The notes under the pieces: model-generated
Database searches by the model: none
Told to the model about the DNA's origin: nothing
What the model saw: the letters and a program-made list of their open reading frames with translations, nothing else
Origin: Lysobacter avium
GTDB taxonomy: Bacteria > Pseudomonadota > Gammaproteobacteria > Xanthomonadales > Xanthomonadaceae
Reading direction: 5' to 3'
Assembly (NCBI RefSeq): GCF_015209745.1
Contig: NZ_CP063657.1
Location: 2,728,001 to 2,792,000 of the forward strand
Length of the DNA: 64,000 nt
Program-made: the position numbers and the translations under genes
Shown: positions 9,460 through 18,201 of the stretch, piece after piece
Numbering within the stretch: the first letter of the stretch is position 1
Layout of the letters: every line of letters begins with the position of its first letter

Positions 9460-10224
9460 ATGGCGATCAGCACGGTGGGGCGAAACGGGGGTGGCGCGCT
9501 GGCCCGGTTGAGAGGCCGACTTGCGAGCGCGCTGTGGCCCGGGAACTGCCTGGCCTGCGGCGCGGACGGGGAGCAAGGTTGCGATCTGTGCCCGCTGTGC
9601 GAGGCGGCAATCCCCTGGCATCCGGGTGCCTGCCGGCGCTGTGCGTTGCCGCTGGCCGCTGAGAAGGCCAACACGACAAACCCACACGACACCGCGTCGG
9701 CGACGTGCGCGAGCTGCCTGGCCGAACCCCCACCGCTGGTCGAGGTGCGCGCCGCCTGCACCTATGGCGCACCGCTGGACCGACTCGCGCCGCGCTTCAA
9801 GTTCCACGGCGACCTGGCCGCCGGGCGGGTGCTGAGCGCGCTGATGGTGCAGGCGTTCGCCGCGCTGCCACGACCCGATGCGATCGTGCCGGTGCCCCTG
9901 CACCGCTCCCGCCTGCGCCAGCGGGGCTATGACCAGGCGCTGGAGCTGGCCCGTCCGCTGGCTAGCGCGTTGGGGGTACCGCTGCTCGACGGCGCGCTGC
10001 TGCGCGCGATTGCCACGAGTCCGCAATCGCGGTTGGACGCGGCCGATCGGAGGTACAACGTGGAGGATGCGTTCGACGTCCGGCCGCGCGTTGACCTGCC
10101 GGCCCACGTGGTGCTGGTCGACGACGTCATGACCACCGGAGCCACGCTTCATTCGGCGGCGCAGTGCCTGTACCGGGCCGGCGCAGTACGGGTGGATGCG
10201 TGGGTTGCCGCGCGGGTTCCGTGA
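9460..10224 (+). CDS. comF: ComF-family amidophosphoribosyltransferase-like protein
   Basis: The 254-residue protein has an N-terminal zinc-finger-like part with paired cysteines ([22 protein letters not shown]) and a C-terminal phosphoribosyltransferase domain ending in the PRPP-binding [13 protein letters not shown]. This is the ComF/GntX layout, linked to DNA uptake in transformable bacteria. It is commonly located next to bioB in gammaproteobacteria, as here. Confidence 0.9.
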   Translation: MAISTVGRNGGGALARLRGRLASALWPGNCLACGADGEQGCDLCPLCEAAIPWHPGACRRCALPLAAEKANTTNPHDTASATCASCLAEPPPLVEVRAACTYGAPLDRLAPRFKFHGDLAAGRVLSALMVQAFAALPRPDAIVPVPLHRSRLRQRGYDQALELARPLASALGVPLLDGALLRAIATSPQSRLDAADRRYNVEDAFDVRPRVDLPAHVVLVDDVMTTGATLHSAAQCLYRAGAVRVDAWVAARVP

Positions 10225-10283
10225 CATTTGACAGGCGTCGCCGCGCGCGCCTAGATGGGGCCATCTTCTATCGGGAAATCGTC

Positions 10284-10817
10284 ATGGTGATTGGCCGCAG
10301 CTGGTGGGTACTGGTGTTGTTTGGCGTGATCGCCGTGGGGTTCGGAATCATCTCGCTGGTCTCACCGGCCGCCACCGCGGTGGCGATGGTCTGGGCGTTC
10401 GGCGTGATGGCCATCGCCGAGGGGGTGATCAGTCTGTTTGCACTGATTTCCGGAAACTCGCGGATCTCACGTGGCTGGCTCGCCCTGTATTCGCTCAGCT
10501 CGCTTGCCTTCGGTGTGCTCGCGGTGCTCAACCCGCTGCAGATGGCGAGCGTCCTGTTGCTGCTGCTGGCCGCCTGGCTGCTGGTCGCGGGCGTGTTCCG
10601 CATCGCCCTGGCGATCCGGATCCGCAAGCACATCCGCGGTGAGTGGCTGATCGCGCTGAGCGGCCTGCTGGCGATCGCGCTGGCGGTGCTTTTCGTGGCC
10701 TACCCGCTGGCCGGACTTGCCACCATCGCGATCTGGATCGGTCTGGGAGCGTTGCTGTACGGCGCGTTGCAGATCTGGGTCGGACTGAAACTGCGCAGGT
10801 TCGCCACCCGCCTCTAG
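10284..10817 (+). CDS. HdeD/DUF308-family integral membrane protein
   Basis: The 177-residue product is almost entirely hydrophobic, with six predicted helices in three two-helix repeats, starting MVIGRSWWVLVLFGVIAVGFGII. This is the HdeD (DUF308) pattern, an inner-membrane family named for E. coli acid resistance but of uncertain molecular role. I start at the ATG at 10284 since the longer upstream reading overlaps comF and is basic and non-membrane in character. Confidence 0.8.
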   Translation: MVIGRSWWVLVLFGVIAVGFGIISLVSPAATAVAMVWAFGVMAIAEGVISLFALISGNSRISRGWLALYSLSSLAFGVLAVLNPLQMASVLLLLLAAWLLVAGVFRIALAIRIRKHIRGEWLIALSGLLAIALAVLFVAYPLAGLATIAIWIGLGALLYGALQIWVGLKLRRFATRL

Positions 10818-10919
10818 CCTGGGAATCTTCCGGGACAATCGGTCGTGGGAATCAGATCGTCAGGATCAGGCCGTCCGGGTCTGGCCGTGAGGATCCGCCC
10901 GCGACGATCGGGCGGGGAC

Positions 10920-11822
10920 TCAGGCGCGCTGCATCCACAGGTCCAGCGCGATTCCGGCAAACACTGCCATCCCCACCCAGTGGTTGTGCACGAACGCGCG
11001 GAACAGCGGTCCGCGCTCGCGGGTGCGGCTGATCCAGAACTCCCACGCCACCAGCACGACGGCGACGGCCAGCCCGGCCAGGTACCAGGCGCCCAGCCCG
11101 GCACGCTGGCCCACCAGCAGCAGGGCGGCGAAGAACAGCGCGTAGATCACACCCTGGATGACCAGATCCAGGTCGCCGAACAGGACCGCGGTGGATTTGG
11201 CGCCCAGTTTGATGTCGTCCTCGCGGTCGACCATCGCGTACCACGTGTCGTAGCCCGTGGACCACAGGATGTTGGCCACGTACAACAGCCACGCCAGCGG
11301 CGGGACCTCGCCGGTCACCGCCGCAAATGCCATCGGGATCGCCCAGCCAAACGACATGCCCAGGTAGACCTGCGGGAGGTGCGTGTAGCGCTTCAGGTAG
11401 GGATAGCTGGCCGCCAGCACCAGGCCGACCAGGCTGAGCCAGACGGTCAGCGTGGTCATCGTCAACACGAGTGCGAACGCGGCCAGCATCAGCACGGCGA
11501 ACAGCGCCAAAGCCTCGCGTCCTCGCACCGCGCCGGTCGCCAGCGGGCGCTCGCGGGTGCGCTCGACATGCGGGTCCAGCCAGCGGTCGGCGTAGTCGTT
11601 GATCACGCAGCCGGCCGAACGCGTCAGCCACACCCCGGCGGTGAACACGAACCACGTCCACATCGGCGGCACGCCCCCGGCCGCCAGCCACAGCCCCCAC
11701 CAGGTCGGCCAGAGCAGCAGCAACCAGCCGATCGGGCGGTCGTTGCGGGTCAGCTGCCAGTACAGGCGCAGGCGGGTCTTCCACGCAGGCACCTGGGCCG
11801 GCTCGAAACGCTCGTAGTTCAT
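10920..11822 (-). CDS. ubiA: 4-hydroxybenzoate octaprenyltransferase UbiA
   Basis: The 300-residue membrane protein has the two Asp-rich prenyltransferase motifs: [15 protein letters not shown] near residue 75 and [13 protein letters not shown] near residue 195. [17 protein letters not shown] and the [12 protein letters not shown] stretch are typical of UbiA. It attaches the polyprenyl tail to 4-hydroxybenzoate in ubiquinone synthesis at the inner membrane. A CATAAT hexamer just upstream of the start (11835-11830, minus strand) may be its -10 box. Confidence 0.93.
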   Translation of the reverse strand: MNYERFEPAQVPAWKTRLRLYWQLTRNDRPIGWLLLLWPTWWGLWLAAGGVPPMWTWFVFTAGVWLTRSAGCVINDYADRWLDPHVERTRERPLATGAVRGREALALFAVLMLAAFALVLTMTTLTVWLSLVGLVLAASYPYLKRYTHLPQVYLGMSFGWAIPMAFAAVTGEVPPLAWLLYVANILWSTGYDTWYAMVDREDDIKLGAKSTAVLFGDLDLVIQGVIYALFFAALLLVGQRAGLGAWYLAGLAVAVVLVAWEFWISRTRERGPLFRAFVHNHWVGMAVFAGIALDLWMQRA

Positions 11823-11904
11823 TGTGCAATTATGGGCGATGACGCGCGGCCGGGTTTGGGGCTAGAATGCGCTCCCCGTGCGGTCTTCGCATGCGGCCCA
11901 AGAT

Positions 11905-11981
11905 GCGCCTGTAGCTCAGCTGGATAGAGTAGTGGCTTCCGAAGCCATTGGTCGGGGGTTCGAATCCCTCCAGGCGCACCA
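11905..11981 (+). tRNA. tRNA-Arg (anticodon CCG)
   Basis: A 77-base cloverleaf can be folded: acceptor GCGCCTG pairs with CAGGCGC, the D arm contains GCTC...GAGT, the anticodon stem GTGGC/GCCAT encloses TTCCGAA with anticodon CCG, and the T arm is GGGGG-TTCGAAT-CCCTC. The terminal CCA is encoded. A TAGAAT at 11863-11868 is a likely -10 box. No duplicated 3' end that would mark an integrated element is seen in the window. Confidence 0.97.
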
Positions 11982-12034
11982 TCTCCGGCGGACCGCCACA
12001 TCCCTTCCCCTTTTCCTTCGAACCGGGCGCAACG

Positions 12035-12823
12035 TTACCGGCAGGCACGGGCCCGGCCGCGGTCGAAGTGGAAGTGGTCGGCGTGGGCGCTGTTGTAGTC
12101 CGGCCCGAGAACGGCATCGAAGTAGCGGCAGGCGCCGTCGTGTACCGCACGCAGGAAGCGCGCCGCGGGAGTCAGATTGTCGTTTGGGGCGTTTTGAGGA
12201 TCCGCAACGCCGCCAGGCACATCCTCGCGCGAATCGGTTTCCGATCCGACCGATCCCCAATCGTTGACCACGTTGACCCGCCGGCCGTCATCCATGACAA
12301 AGGCGGCAATGTCGAGCGCATCCGCACTTGCGTGTTGACTGCGGGCCCCCGTCGTCCGGCCGTACAGGTTCCGGCAGGCATATGAGCCGAAATGCTCGAT
12401 TCGCACGACCTTCGCATCCAATTCCGTCGCCGCGGCCTGCTGCAGTACATGGCGCTCCCACATCGCCAGCGACAATGCGGCGCGGCAACTCAGCGAGAAC
12501 GGAGCGTTGACGGCGACGCTGCTCCGGGTGATGGCCACCGCATTCTCGAAACCGCAACCCGGACCTGTGACGCGGTCTTCCAGTGGCGTCCACGCCATCT
12601 GCGCGTCGGCCAGAGCTGCCCTGCACGCTTCAGGATCGCTCGACGTCCGCGACAGCTTGAAGCCGGTCAGCAGGTTTGGCGGTTCGTCGATCTGCAGGGG
12701 CGCCAACGGGTTCCACGCATCGGGTATCGCGATCCCGCCTGATTCCACGGCCCACCAGCCCAGCAGGATCGCCAGCAGGAAGAGCAACCAGATGCGTCGC
12801 GCGGTGCTTGCGGTGTCGGTCAT
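12035..12823 (-). CDS. Extensin-like C-terminal domain protein, membrane-anchored
   Basis: The 262-residue protein begins with one N-terminal membrane helix (RIWLLFLLAILLGWWAV) and continues with the extensin-like C domain: paired cysteines, RSSVAVNAPFSLSCRAALSLAMWERHVLQ, a SQHASADALDIAAF segment and C-terminal NSAHADHFHFD. The His/Asp pattern SxHxxxDALD...HxDHFH resembles metal-dependent D-Ala-D-Ala carboxypeptidase-like folds, suggesting periplasmic cell-wall action. Function within the family is not established. It converges with the tRNA-Arg gene. Confidence 0.8.
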   Translation of the reverse strand: MTDTASTARRIWLLFLLAILLGWWAVESGGIAIPDAWNPLAPLQIDEPPNLLTGFKLSRTSSDPEACRAALADAQMAWTPLEDRVTGPGCGFENAVAITRSSVAVNAPFSLSCRAALSLAMWERHVLQQAAATELDAKVVRIEHFGSYACRNLYGRTTGARSQHASADALDIAAFVMDDGRRVNVVNDWGSVGSETDSREDVPGGVADPQNAPNDNLTPAARFLRAVHDGACRYFDAVLGPDYNSAHADHFHFDRGRARACR

Positions 12824-12902
12824 GAGCCGACTGTGGGTGATCGGTCGTCAGCCGGGCGTCGTCATCAGGCACGCTACACGCCGCTGCGCGTACGCTTCCC
12901 CG

Positions 12903-13559
12903 ATGTGCGGACGTGACAGCCAGTTCTTTACGTGGCGCGAGATCCACGCGTTCTCCGGCGGCCTTGCGGTGAGCACGCCGGAGCAGGATCCCGAGCCCAA
13001 CTACAACCGCGCGCCGACCCAGGCCGGGTGGGTGCTCGTCGCCGACGGTGACGGGGCCGTCGCCACGGAAATGCGTTGGGGCCTGCTGCCGTCGTGGGCA
13101 AAGGACACGCGGCTGGCGTACAGCACGATCAATGCGCGCTGTGAAACGGCGGCCACCAAGCCGGTGTTCCGGGCGGCGTGGAAGCAGCGCCGGGGACTGG
13201 TGCCCAGCTCGGGCTACTACGAATGGCGGATGGAAGATGGCGCCAAACAGCCCTACTTCATCCACGCGCGAAACTCGCCGGTATTGTTCTTTGCCGGACT
13301 GTGGGAGCAGCGCGGCGAGCTGCTCACTTACAGCATCGTCACTCGCGACGCGGATCCGGCGATCGCCCATCTGCATGACCGCATGCCATTGATGCTCTCC
13401 GGCGATCTGCTGGGCGAGTGGATCGGGGGTTCACCGGAAGACGCGGCGCAGATCGCGTTGTCGGCAAGTACACCCGAGCTGGAATGGCATGCGGTGGAGC
13501 GGGCCGTGGGCAACGTTCGCAGTAGCGGTCCGCAGCTTGTGCTTCCCAAGATTGCGTGA
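12903..13559 (+). CDS. yedK: SRAP-domain protein (YedK/HMCES family), abasic-site DNA-protein crosslink enzyme
   Basis: The 218-residue protein starts MCGRDSQFF, giving the invariant Cys2 that attacks abasic sites in single-stranded DNA after Met removal. Further SRAP landmarks are NYNRAPTQ, MRWGLLPSWAKD, INARCETAATKPVF, CxxPSSGYYEWR-like GLVPSSGYYEW with catalytic Glu, and the HDRMPLML segment with the active His. The start at 12903 is forced by Cys2. It shields AP sites during replication. It overlaps no neighbour, and the next gene begins 65 bases on. Confidence 0.93.
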   Translation: MCGRDSQFFTWREIHAFSGGLAVSTPEQDPEPNYNRAPTQAGWVLVADGDGAVATEMRWGLLPSWAKDTRLAYSTINARCETAATKPVFRAAWKQRRGLVPSSGYYEWRMEDGAKQPYFIHARNSPVLFFAGLWEQRGELLTYSIVTRDADPAIAHLHDRMPLMLSGDLLGEWIGGSPEDAAQIALSASTPELEWHAVERAVGNVRSSGPQLVLPKIA

Positions 13560-13573
13560 AGGCCCCCGCATTG

Positions 13574-13587
13574 ATTGTCCGGACATT
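13574..13587. promoter_or_regulatory. Palindrome ATTGTCCGGACATT, copy 1
   Basis: An inverted repeat lies 38 bases before the secreted-protein gene. The identical 14-mer recurs at 62611-62624 before the third TonB receptor, and close relatives lie at 25803-25816 and 38472-38485. Probable operator of a shared regulator not encoded here. Confidence 0.4.
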
Positions 13588-13624
13588 AGGCAACACACTC
13601 GGGACTCCTGAAAGGAGGCGCCGT

Positions 13625-15346
13625 ATGACGCACCACGTATCTGTCCTGGCACTTTCACTGGCACTGGCCGCCTCGCCGCACGCGGCGGCGAGCCCCGCGG
13701 ATGACGACACCAACGTCGCACCGCTGCCGGACGGCGGCCGGTTCGGCGCGGGTGTGCACCGGTTCTCAGCGTCCGTCATCGACGGAGGTGATTTCGTCCG
13801 GACGGCCGACGGGATCGAGCCGGCCTCGGTGGAGATCCGCGGACGCGACGGGCTGGTGATCGACGGTGGCACCTTCCGCACCGCGCATCCGGTCGACCTG
13901 ACCCGCGGGGTCGAGTTGGGCCGTGGCAAGAGCATCTCGCTTTACAACAAGACACATCCGGAGGCCTCCGGAGCTGGAGCGTCGCGCGCGCCTCGGGCTG
14001 GTTACCAGCTCTACACCGCAGCGCAGGTGAGTGAATTCTTTGCCAATGGCGATGCCGAGCGGATCCGCAGTGCGTTTACGTCGGCCGACGCAAATGATGT
14101 GCCGCCTGAGCCACTGACCGAGATGGCGGTGCTGGCTGCGCTGGGGGCAGCCAGCTCCGTAATGCGCGCGCGCGATCAGAGCGCTTGGAAGCTGACCGCC
14201 GACAGCGGCGATCTTGTGGTGAACGACGGGGTGCTCGACTTCAACTCGCTCAACCAGAACCTGATCGCGGCCCGCGACGGCAAGCTTGTTTGGAATGGCG
14301 GGGATCTGTCGTCGCGCGGCGGCGGCGGCGAGACCACGCTGCAGGGCACCCGCGGCATTGAACTTCTGGGAGGCAGCATCAGCAGTGCCGGCGCCGTGAA
14401 TGGGACTGTCAGCCCCATCTACTACGATCCGCGGCAGCGACTTGACCGCGATCGCTGGACGCTGGGCAAGTATTTGGCGCTGGTCACCGACGGTGACATA
14501 GACATTGGTAGCGCAGGAACGCCGGGTCCTGCAATCCGGGTATCGGACGGCATGGTGCAGATCATGCGGGCATCCAAGCCGTCAGGCGACGGCGCTACCA
14601 GGCCTCCGGCTCCGAGCGTCAACCTGCGATCGGGTTCCATCAGCCTTCATGGCGAGCACCGCTCGACTTTGCTGGCGCTGGGCGCCGACGTGACCACGGT
14701 CATCGGCGGCGGCACGCTGAGTGTCTCCAGCAGCCAGTCGCTGATTGATACACCAACTGAAAGTCCGTCCATGTGGAACATGCAGACTGTGCTGGAGGAC
14801 GGCACGATCAACCTGGACAACGGCCAGCTGATCGGTGCGGACAGCGCGATCAAGGGCGGGGTGGTGAACCTGACGGGACTGTCGGCGATCTACAGCCCCA
14901 TGGGGGCGCTGACGATCTCCGGCGGAGCGATCAACGTCGACCCGCAGTCGTTCATCGGCGCGATCAAGGGTGACAGCAAGGCGCGCTCGCCATACCCCAC
15001 CGCGCAGCAGGATATGGTCATCGACGGCGGCACGCTTAACTTCCGCATCGTCGCGCCGGAGCCCGGCGAGCCACTGGTCGTGGGCACCCACATCGGCGGG
15101 ATCTTCGCTGGTGACAACAACCCCGCCAAGAAGAGCGAGCCTACGCTGACGATCGGCAAGGGCACCCGCATCATCGTCGACACCGGAAACCTGCTGGCGG
15201 GCAGCTACCGGATTGCCGACTTCGCATCGGTCGATGATGGCGATGGCACGCTGGCAATTGCCGCGGCGGTGCCGGTGCATGATCCCACCGGCGCGGTCAT
15301 CGGGTCGCTTGCTACCGACGGAAGCCTCGCACTGCAGCTGAACTAG
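13625..15346 (+). CDS. Secreted repeat-rich protein, probable beta-helix, unknown function
   Basis: The 573-residue product begins with a signal peptide (MTHHVSVLALSLALAASPHAAASP) preceded by a perfect AAGGAGG ribosome site at 13612-13618. The body is rich in short Gly/Asp/Asn strands such as VIDGGTFRT, LVVNDGVLDFNSLNQNL, IELLGGSISS, LTISGGAINV and MVIDGGTLNF, a rhythm suggesting a right-handed parallel beta-helix as in autotransporter passengers. No autotransporter barrel or anchor follows; the protein ends LATDGSLALQLN. It may be released or surface-held. I recognise no named family. Confidence 0.7.
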   Translation: MTHHVSVLALSLALAASPHAAASPADDDTNVAPLPDGGRFGAGVHRFSASVIDGGDFVRTADGIEPASVEIRGRDGLVIDGGTFRTAHPVDLTRGVELGRGKSISLYNKTHPEASGAGASRAPRAGYQLYTAAQVSEFFANGDAERIRSAFTSADANDVPPEPLTEMAVLAALGAASSVMRARDQSAWKLTADSGDLVVNDGVLDFNSLNQNLIAARDGKLVWNGGDLSSRGGGGETTLQGTRGIELLGGSISSAGAVNGTVSPIYYDPRQRLDRDRWTLGKYLALVTDGDIDIGSAGTPGPAIRVSDGMVQIMRASKPSGDGATRPPAPSVNLRSGSISLHGEHRSTLLALGADVTTVIGGGTLSVSSSQSLIDTPTESPSMWNMQTVLEDGTINLDNGQLIGADSAIKGGVVNLTGLSAIYSPMGALTISGGAINVDPQSFIGAIKGDSKARSPYPTAQQDMVIDGGTLNFRIVAPEPGEPLVVGTHIGGIFAGDNNPAKKSEPTLTIGKGTRIIVDTGNLLAGSYRIADFASVDDGDGTLAIAAAVPVHDPTGAVIGSLATDGSLALQLN

Positions 15347-15370
15347 CGCGCCCGGGCTCTGTCCACGCAC

Positions 15371-15400
15371 AAAAATGCCGCCCTCGAAGGGCGGCATTTT
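15371..15400. terminator. Bidirectional rho-independent terminator
   Basis: AAAATGCCGCCC and GGGCGGCATTTT form a perfect 12-bp stem around a short TCGAA loop, with A and T tracts on both sides. It can end the secreted-protein transcript on the plus strand and the long catabolic operon (ending with gcdH at 15450) on the minus strand. Confidence 0.9.
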
Positions 15401-15449
15401 CATGGTCTTGACTTGCGGTTGCGGCCCAGCGGGATCAGCGGCGTATGGA

Positions 15450-16613
15450 TCAGAACGCGTTGATCCCCGTCAGCTCACGACCCACCACCAGCTGGTGGAT
15501 GGTCTCGGTGCCCTCGTAGGTGATCACCGACTCCAGATTCATCGCGTGACGGATCGCGCAATGCTCGGTGGTGATACCTGCGCCACCGAGAAGGTCGCGG
15601 CACTGGCGGGCGATGTCGATCGCCATCCGGCAGTTGTTCCACTTCGCCAGGCTGACCTGGGTCGGCGCCATCGTGCCGGCATCCTTCATCCGGCCCAGCT
15701 GGACCACCAGCAGTTGCGCCATGGTGATGCGGCGAGCCATGTCGGCCATCTTCAGCTGCGCACTCTGGGTGGCCGCGACGGGGCGGTCAAACAGGATGCG
15801 CTCCCCGGTGTATCCCAGCACTTCGTCCAGGCAGGCAATCGCCGCGCCGATCGGGCCCCAGGTGATGCCGTAGCGGGCCTGGGTCAGGCAGCCCAGCGGG
15901 CCCTTCAGGCCTTTCACGTTGGGCAGGCGGTTGGCTTCGGGCACGCGCACGTTGTCAAAAAACAGGCCGCTGGTGACCGAGGCGCGCAGACTCATCTTGT
16001 GATTGATCTCCTGGGCCGCAAACCCCTTCATGCCCTTCTCGACGATGAAGCCCTGGATGCCGTCATCGGTCTGCGCCCAGACGATCGCGATGTCGGCCAG
16101 GTTGCCGTTGGTGATCCACATCTTGCTGCCGTTGAGGACCCAGTCGCCGCCGTCCTTTTTGGCGCTCGTCTTCATGTTGGCCGGGTCGGAGCCGCCGTGC
16201 GGCTCGGTCAGGCCGAAGCAGCCGATGGTCTCGCCGCGCGACATCGAGGGCAGCCAGCGCTGCTTTTGCTCCTCGGTTCCATAGGCGAAGATCGGGTACA
16301 TGCACAGCGAGGACTGCACCGAGACAAAGCTGCGGATGCCGCTGTCGCCGCGCTCCAGCTCCTGGCAGATCAGGCCGTAGGACACCGAATTCAGGCCACC
16401 ACCGCCGTATTCCTCCGGCAGGGAGGAGCCCAGCAGGCCCAGCTCGGCGATCTCGGGAATCAGCTCGCGCGGGAAGCGGCCTTCATCGAAGGCGTCGCCG
16501 ATGATCGGCAGCACGCGCTCGTCGGTGAACCGCGCCACCGTGTCCTGCACGGCGCGCTCCTCCTCGGTCAGCAGGGAACGGGTGTCGTACAGGTCGTAGG
16601 GATTGAGGGACAT
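15450..16613 (-). CDS. gcdH: Glutaryl-CoA dehydrogenase
   Basis: The 387-residue flavoprotein follows the GCDH pattern throughout: FGLTEPHGGSDPANMKT, WITNGNLADIAIVWAQ, ARYGITWGPIGAA, the DLLGGAGITTEHCAIRHAMNLESV segment and the catalytic glutamate E367 in ITYEGTETIHQ. It oxidises and decarboxylates glutaryl-CoA to crotonyl-CoA, passing electrons to ETF. It is the last gene of the minus-strand operon of TonB receptors and flavin oxidases, ending at the 15371 terminator. In that setting it suggests that glutarate or a related five-carbon diacid is released from the substrate, though it could equally serve lysine catabolism. Confidence 0.9.
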   Translation of the reverse strand: MSLNPYDLYDTRSLLTEEERAVQDTVARFTDERVLPIIGDAFDEGRFPRELIPEIAELGLLGSSLPEEYGGGGLNSVSYGLICQELERGDSGIRSFVSVQSSLCMYPIFAYGTEEQKQRWLPSMSRGETIGCFGLTEPHGGSDPANMKTSAKKDGGDWVLNGSKMWITNGNLADIAIVWAQTDDGIQGFIVEKGMKGFAAQEINHKMSLRASVTSGLFFDNVRVPEANRLPNVKGLKGPLGCLTQARYGITWGPIGAAIACLDEVLGYTGERILFDRPVAATQSAQLKMADMARRITMAQLLVVQLGRMKDAGTMAPTQVSLAKWNNCRMAIDIARQCRDLLGGAGITTEHCAIRHAMNLESVITYEGTETIHQLVVGRELTGINAF

Positions 16614-16693
16614 GGTCTTTCTTCTTGTCGGGAAGGCTAGCGTGGCGCAGCCGGATTCGAGGGGGAGGGGGTGAGGGTCGGAAGGCGTTGGTG

Positions 16694-18124
16694 TCAGGCA
16701 GCAAGGACCGCGACTGCGGCCCTCTCGCCTGAAACCACGGCCGCTTCCATTCCAGGTTTGTCGAACGCGTTGTGTTCGCCGCCAAAGTGGATGCGGCCCA
16801 ACCGCTTGCCGCTCCACTCAACGGTCTCGGCCACTCGGCCGGGTGCGATCTCCGAGAATGCGCCGTCAGCGAAACGGTCCGAGCCCCAGCCGCGCGTCGC
16901 GAGCGGCTCCAGCGCGCCCGCACTGGCCGGGCGCAGGCGAGCCATCTGGTCCATCGCCCACTGCATGCGCGCTTCCGGTGCGAGGCGATCGGCGGCATCC
17001 GCAGCGTCACCGTTGAGCCAGACGATCAGGCGCTGGACGGTGCCGGCGCTGTCCGGCACGGCCATGACGCGCTGCAGCGGGCCGTCGTTCCACATGTTCA
17101 TCGGCAGGCCGTCGGTCTCCCAGAAGGGTCGCGTCGGATGGAAATGCATGGTCGTGACCGAATTGCTGCGCCGGGCCGCCCATACCGCGGACTGCGCCGC
17201 CGGTGGCAGGGGATCGATCCGGATCCGGCTCAGCGGTCCGCTCGGCACGGTCATCACCACGCGGTCGCCACGGAAGCGGCGGCCGTCCTTGCACCGCACC
17301 TCGATACCACGCGCGTTCTGCTCTACCGCCAGCACTTCCATGCCCAGCAACGGCGCATTGTCCAGCGCGGCGGCCATCGCCTCGGGCAAAGCCTGGCTGC
17401 CCTTGGTGACCCAGCCGGGAGGTGCGCGCGGGCCGTCCTTGAGTTCGGCGCCACGACGCAGCGCATCCAGCGCACTGATGGTGCGCAGCGAGGTGTAACT
17501 GTCGGCCACGTCCATCCAGTCCAGCGCCTGGGCCGACCAGCCCTGCGCGGAGAGATGGTCGCGCAGCGGAATGTCGAGCGCGAGATTGGACGGATCATCC
17601 CAGCCAGCAAGTTGATCCAGGGCAATGTCGTTCATGGCCACGCGAAGCAGGTCGGTCGGTGCCAGCGCGTGCTCACGTCCCTGGAGGATATTGAGGGGGC
17701 TGTCCGTCCACTCCGCACTGGAAACGCTGCCGTCCGGGAAGATCAGTGCGGTCGGCAACGGCCGGCCGTCCGGCCCCATCATTTTGATGTCCGGCGGAGC
17801 GATCTCAATACCGACCCGCTTGGCGTGCGCGTGTACACGCTCGTAGCCGGCACCGACCTGGACGCCGCCGACCTCGAAGCGCAAGCCATTGCTCTCGATG
17901 GTGTTGAGGCGACCGCCAATGCGGTTGTTGGCCTCCAACACGGTCACCCGTGCGCCCGCGTCCTGCAATGCCTGTGCCGCAGCCAGTCCGGCCAGGCCGG
18001 CACCGATCACGATGACATCGCTGCGTCGCTCGCCGGCGACGGGCGTCCTGGGCGCCGACGCGCATCCCAGGACGCCGAGCATCGCGGCACCTGCCGTGCC
18101 CTTGAGGAAATGTCTTCTGTCCAT
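16694..18124 (-). CDS. Tat-exported flavin monoamine oxidase-family lipoprotein, copy 1
   Basis: The 476-residue protein begins MDRRHFLKGTAGAAMLGVLGC, a twin-arginine motif (RRHFLK) followed by a lipobox (LGC), so it should be folded with FAD, exported by Tat and lipid-anchored. FAD binding is seen in DVIVIGAGLAGLAAAQ with VTVLEANNRIGGRLNT, and at the C-terminus in RIHFGGEHNAFDKPGMEAAVVSGERAA. The family oxidises amines, including cyclic ones such as nicotine, with O2 or a carrier as acceptor. It follows TonB receptor 1 by 77 bases and is paralogous to the 20718 and 58580 genes. The substrate is unknown. Confidence 0.85.
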   Translation of the reverse strand: MDRRHFLKGTAGAAMLGVLGCASAPRTPVAGERRSDVIVIGAGLAGLAAAQALQDAGARVTVLEANNRIGGRLNTIESNGLRFEVGGVQVGAGYERVHAHAKRVGIEIAPPDIKMMGPDGRPLPTALIFPDGSVSSAEWTDSPLNILQGREHALAPTDLLRVAMNDIALDQLAGWDDPSNLALDIPLRDHLSAQGWSAQALDWMDVADSYTSLRTISALDALRRGAELKDGPRAPPGWVTKGSQALPEAMAAALDNAPLLGMEVLAVEQNARGIEVRCKDGRRFRGDRVVMTVPSGPLSRIRIDPLPPAAQSAVWAARRSNSVTTMHFHPTRPFWETDGLPMNMWNDGPLQRVMAVPDSAGTVQRLIVWLNGDAADAADRLAPEARMQWAMDQMARLRPASAGALEPLATRGWGSDRFADGAFSEIAPGRVAETVEWSGKRLGRIHFGGEHNAFDKPGMEAAVVSGERAAVAVLAA

Positions 18125-18201
18125 GCTAACCCGCCTTTCAGAATCAAAAAAACCGGCGCCGCCCGTGACCGCGATCACGGGCGTGCGCCGGGTGGTGTGG
18201 C

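Noticed and set aside
11905..11981. tRNA-Arg as integration site of a genomic island
   Set aside because: No second copy of the tRNA 3' end, no integrase and no abrupt change of gene type next to it.
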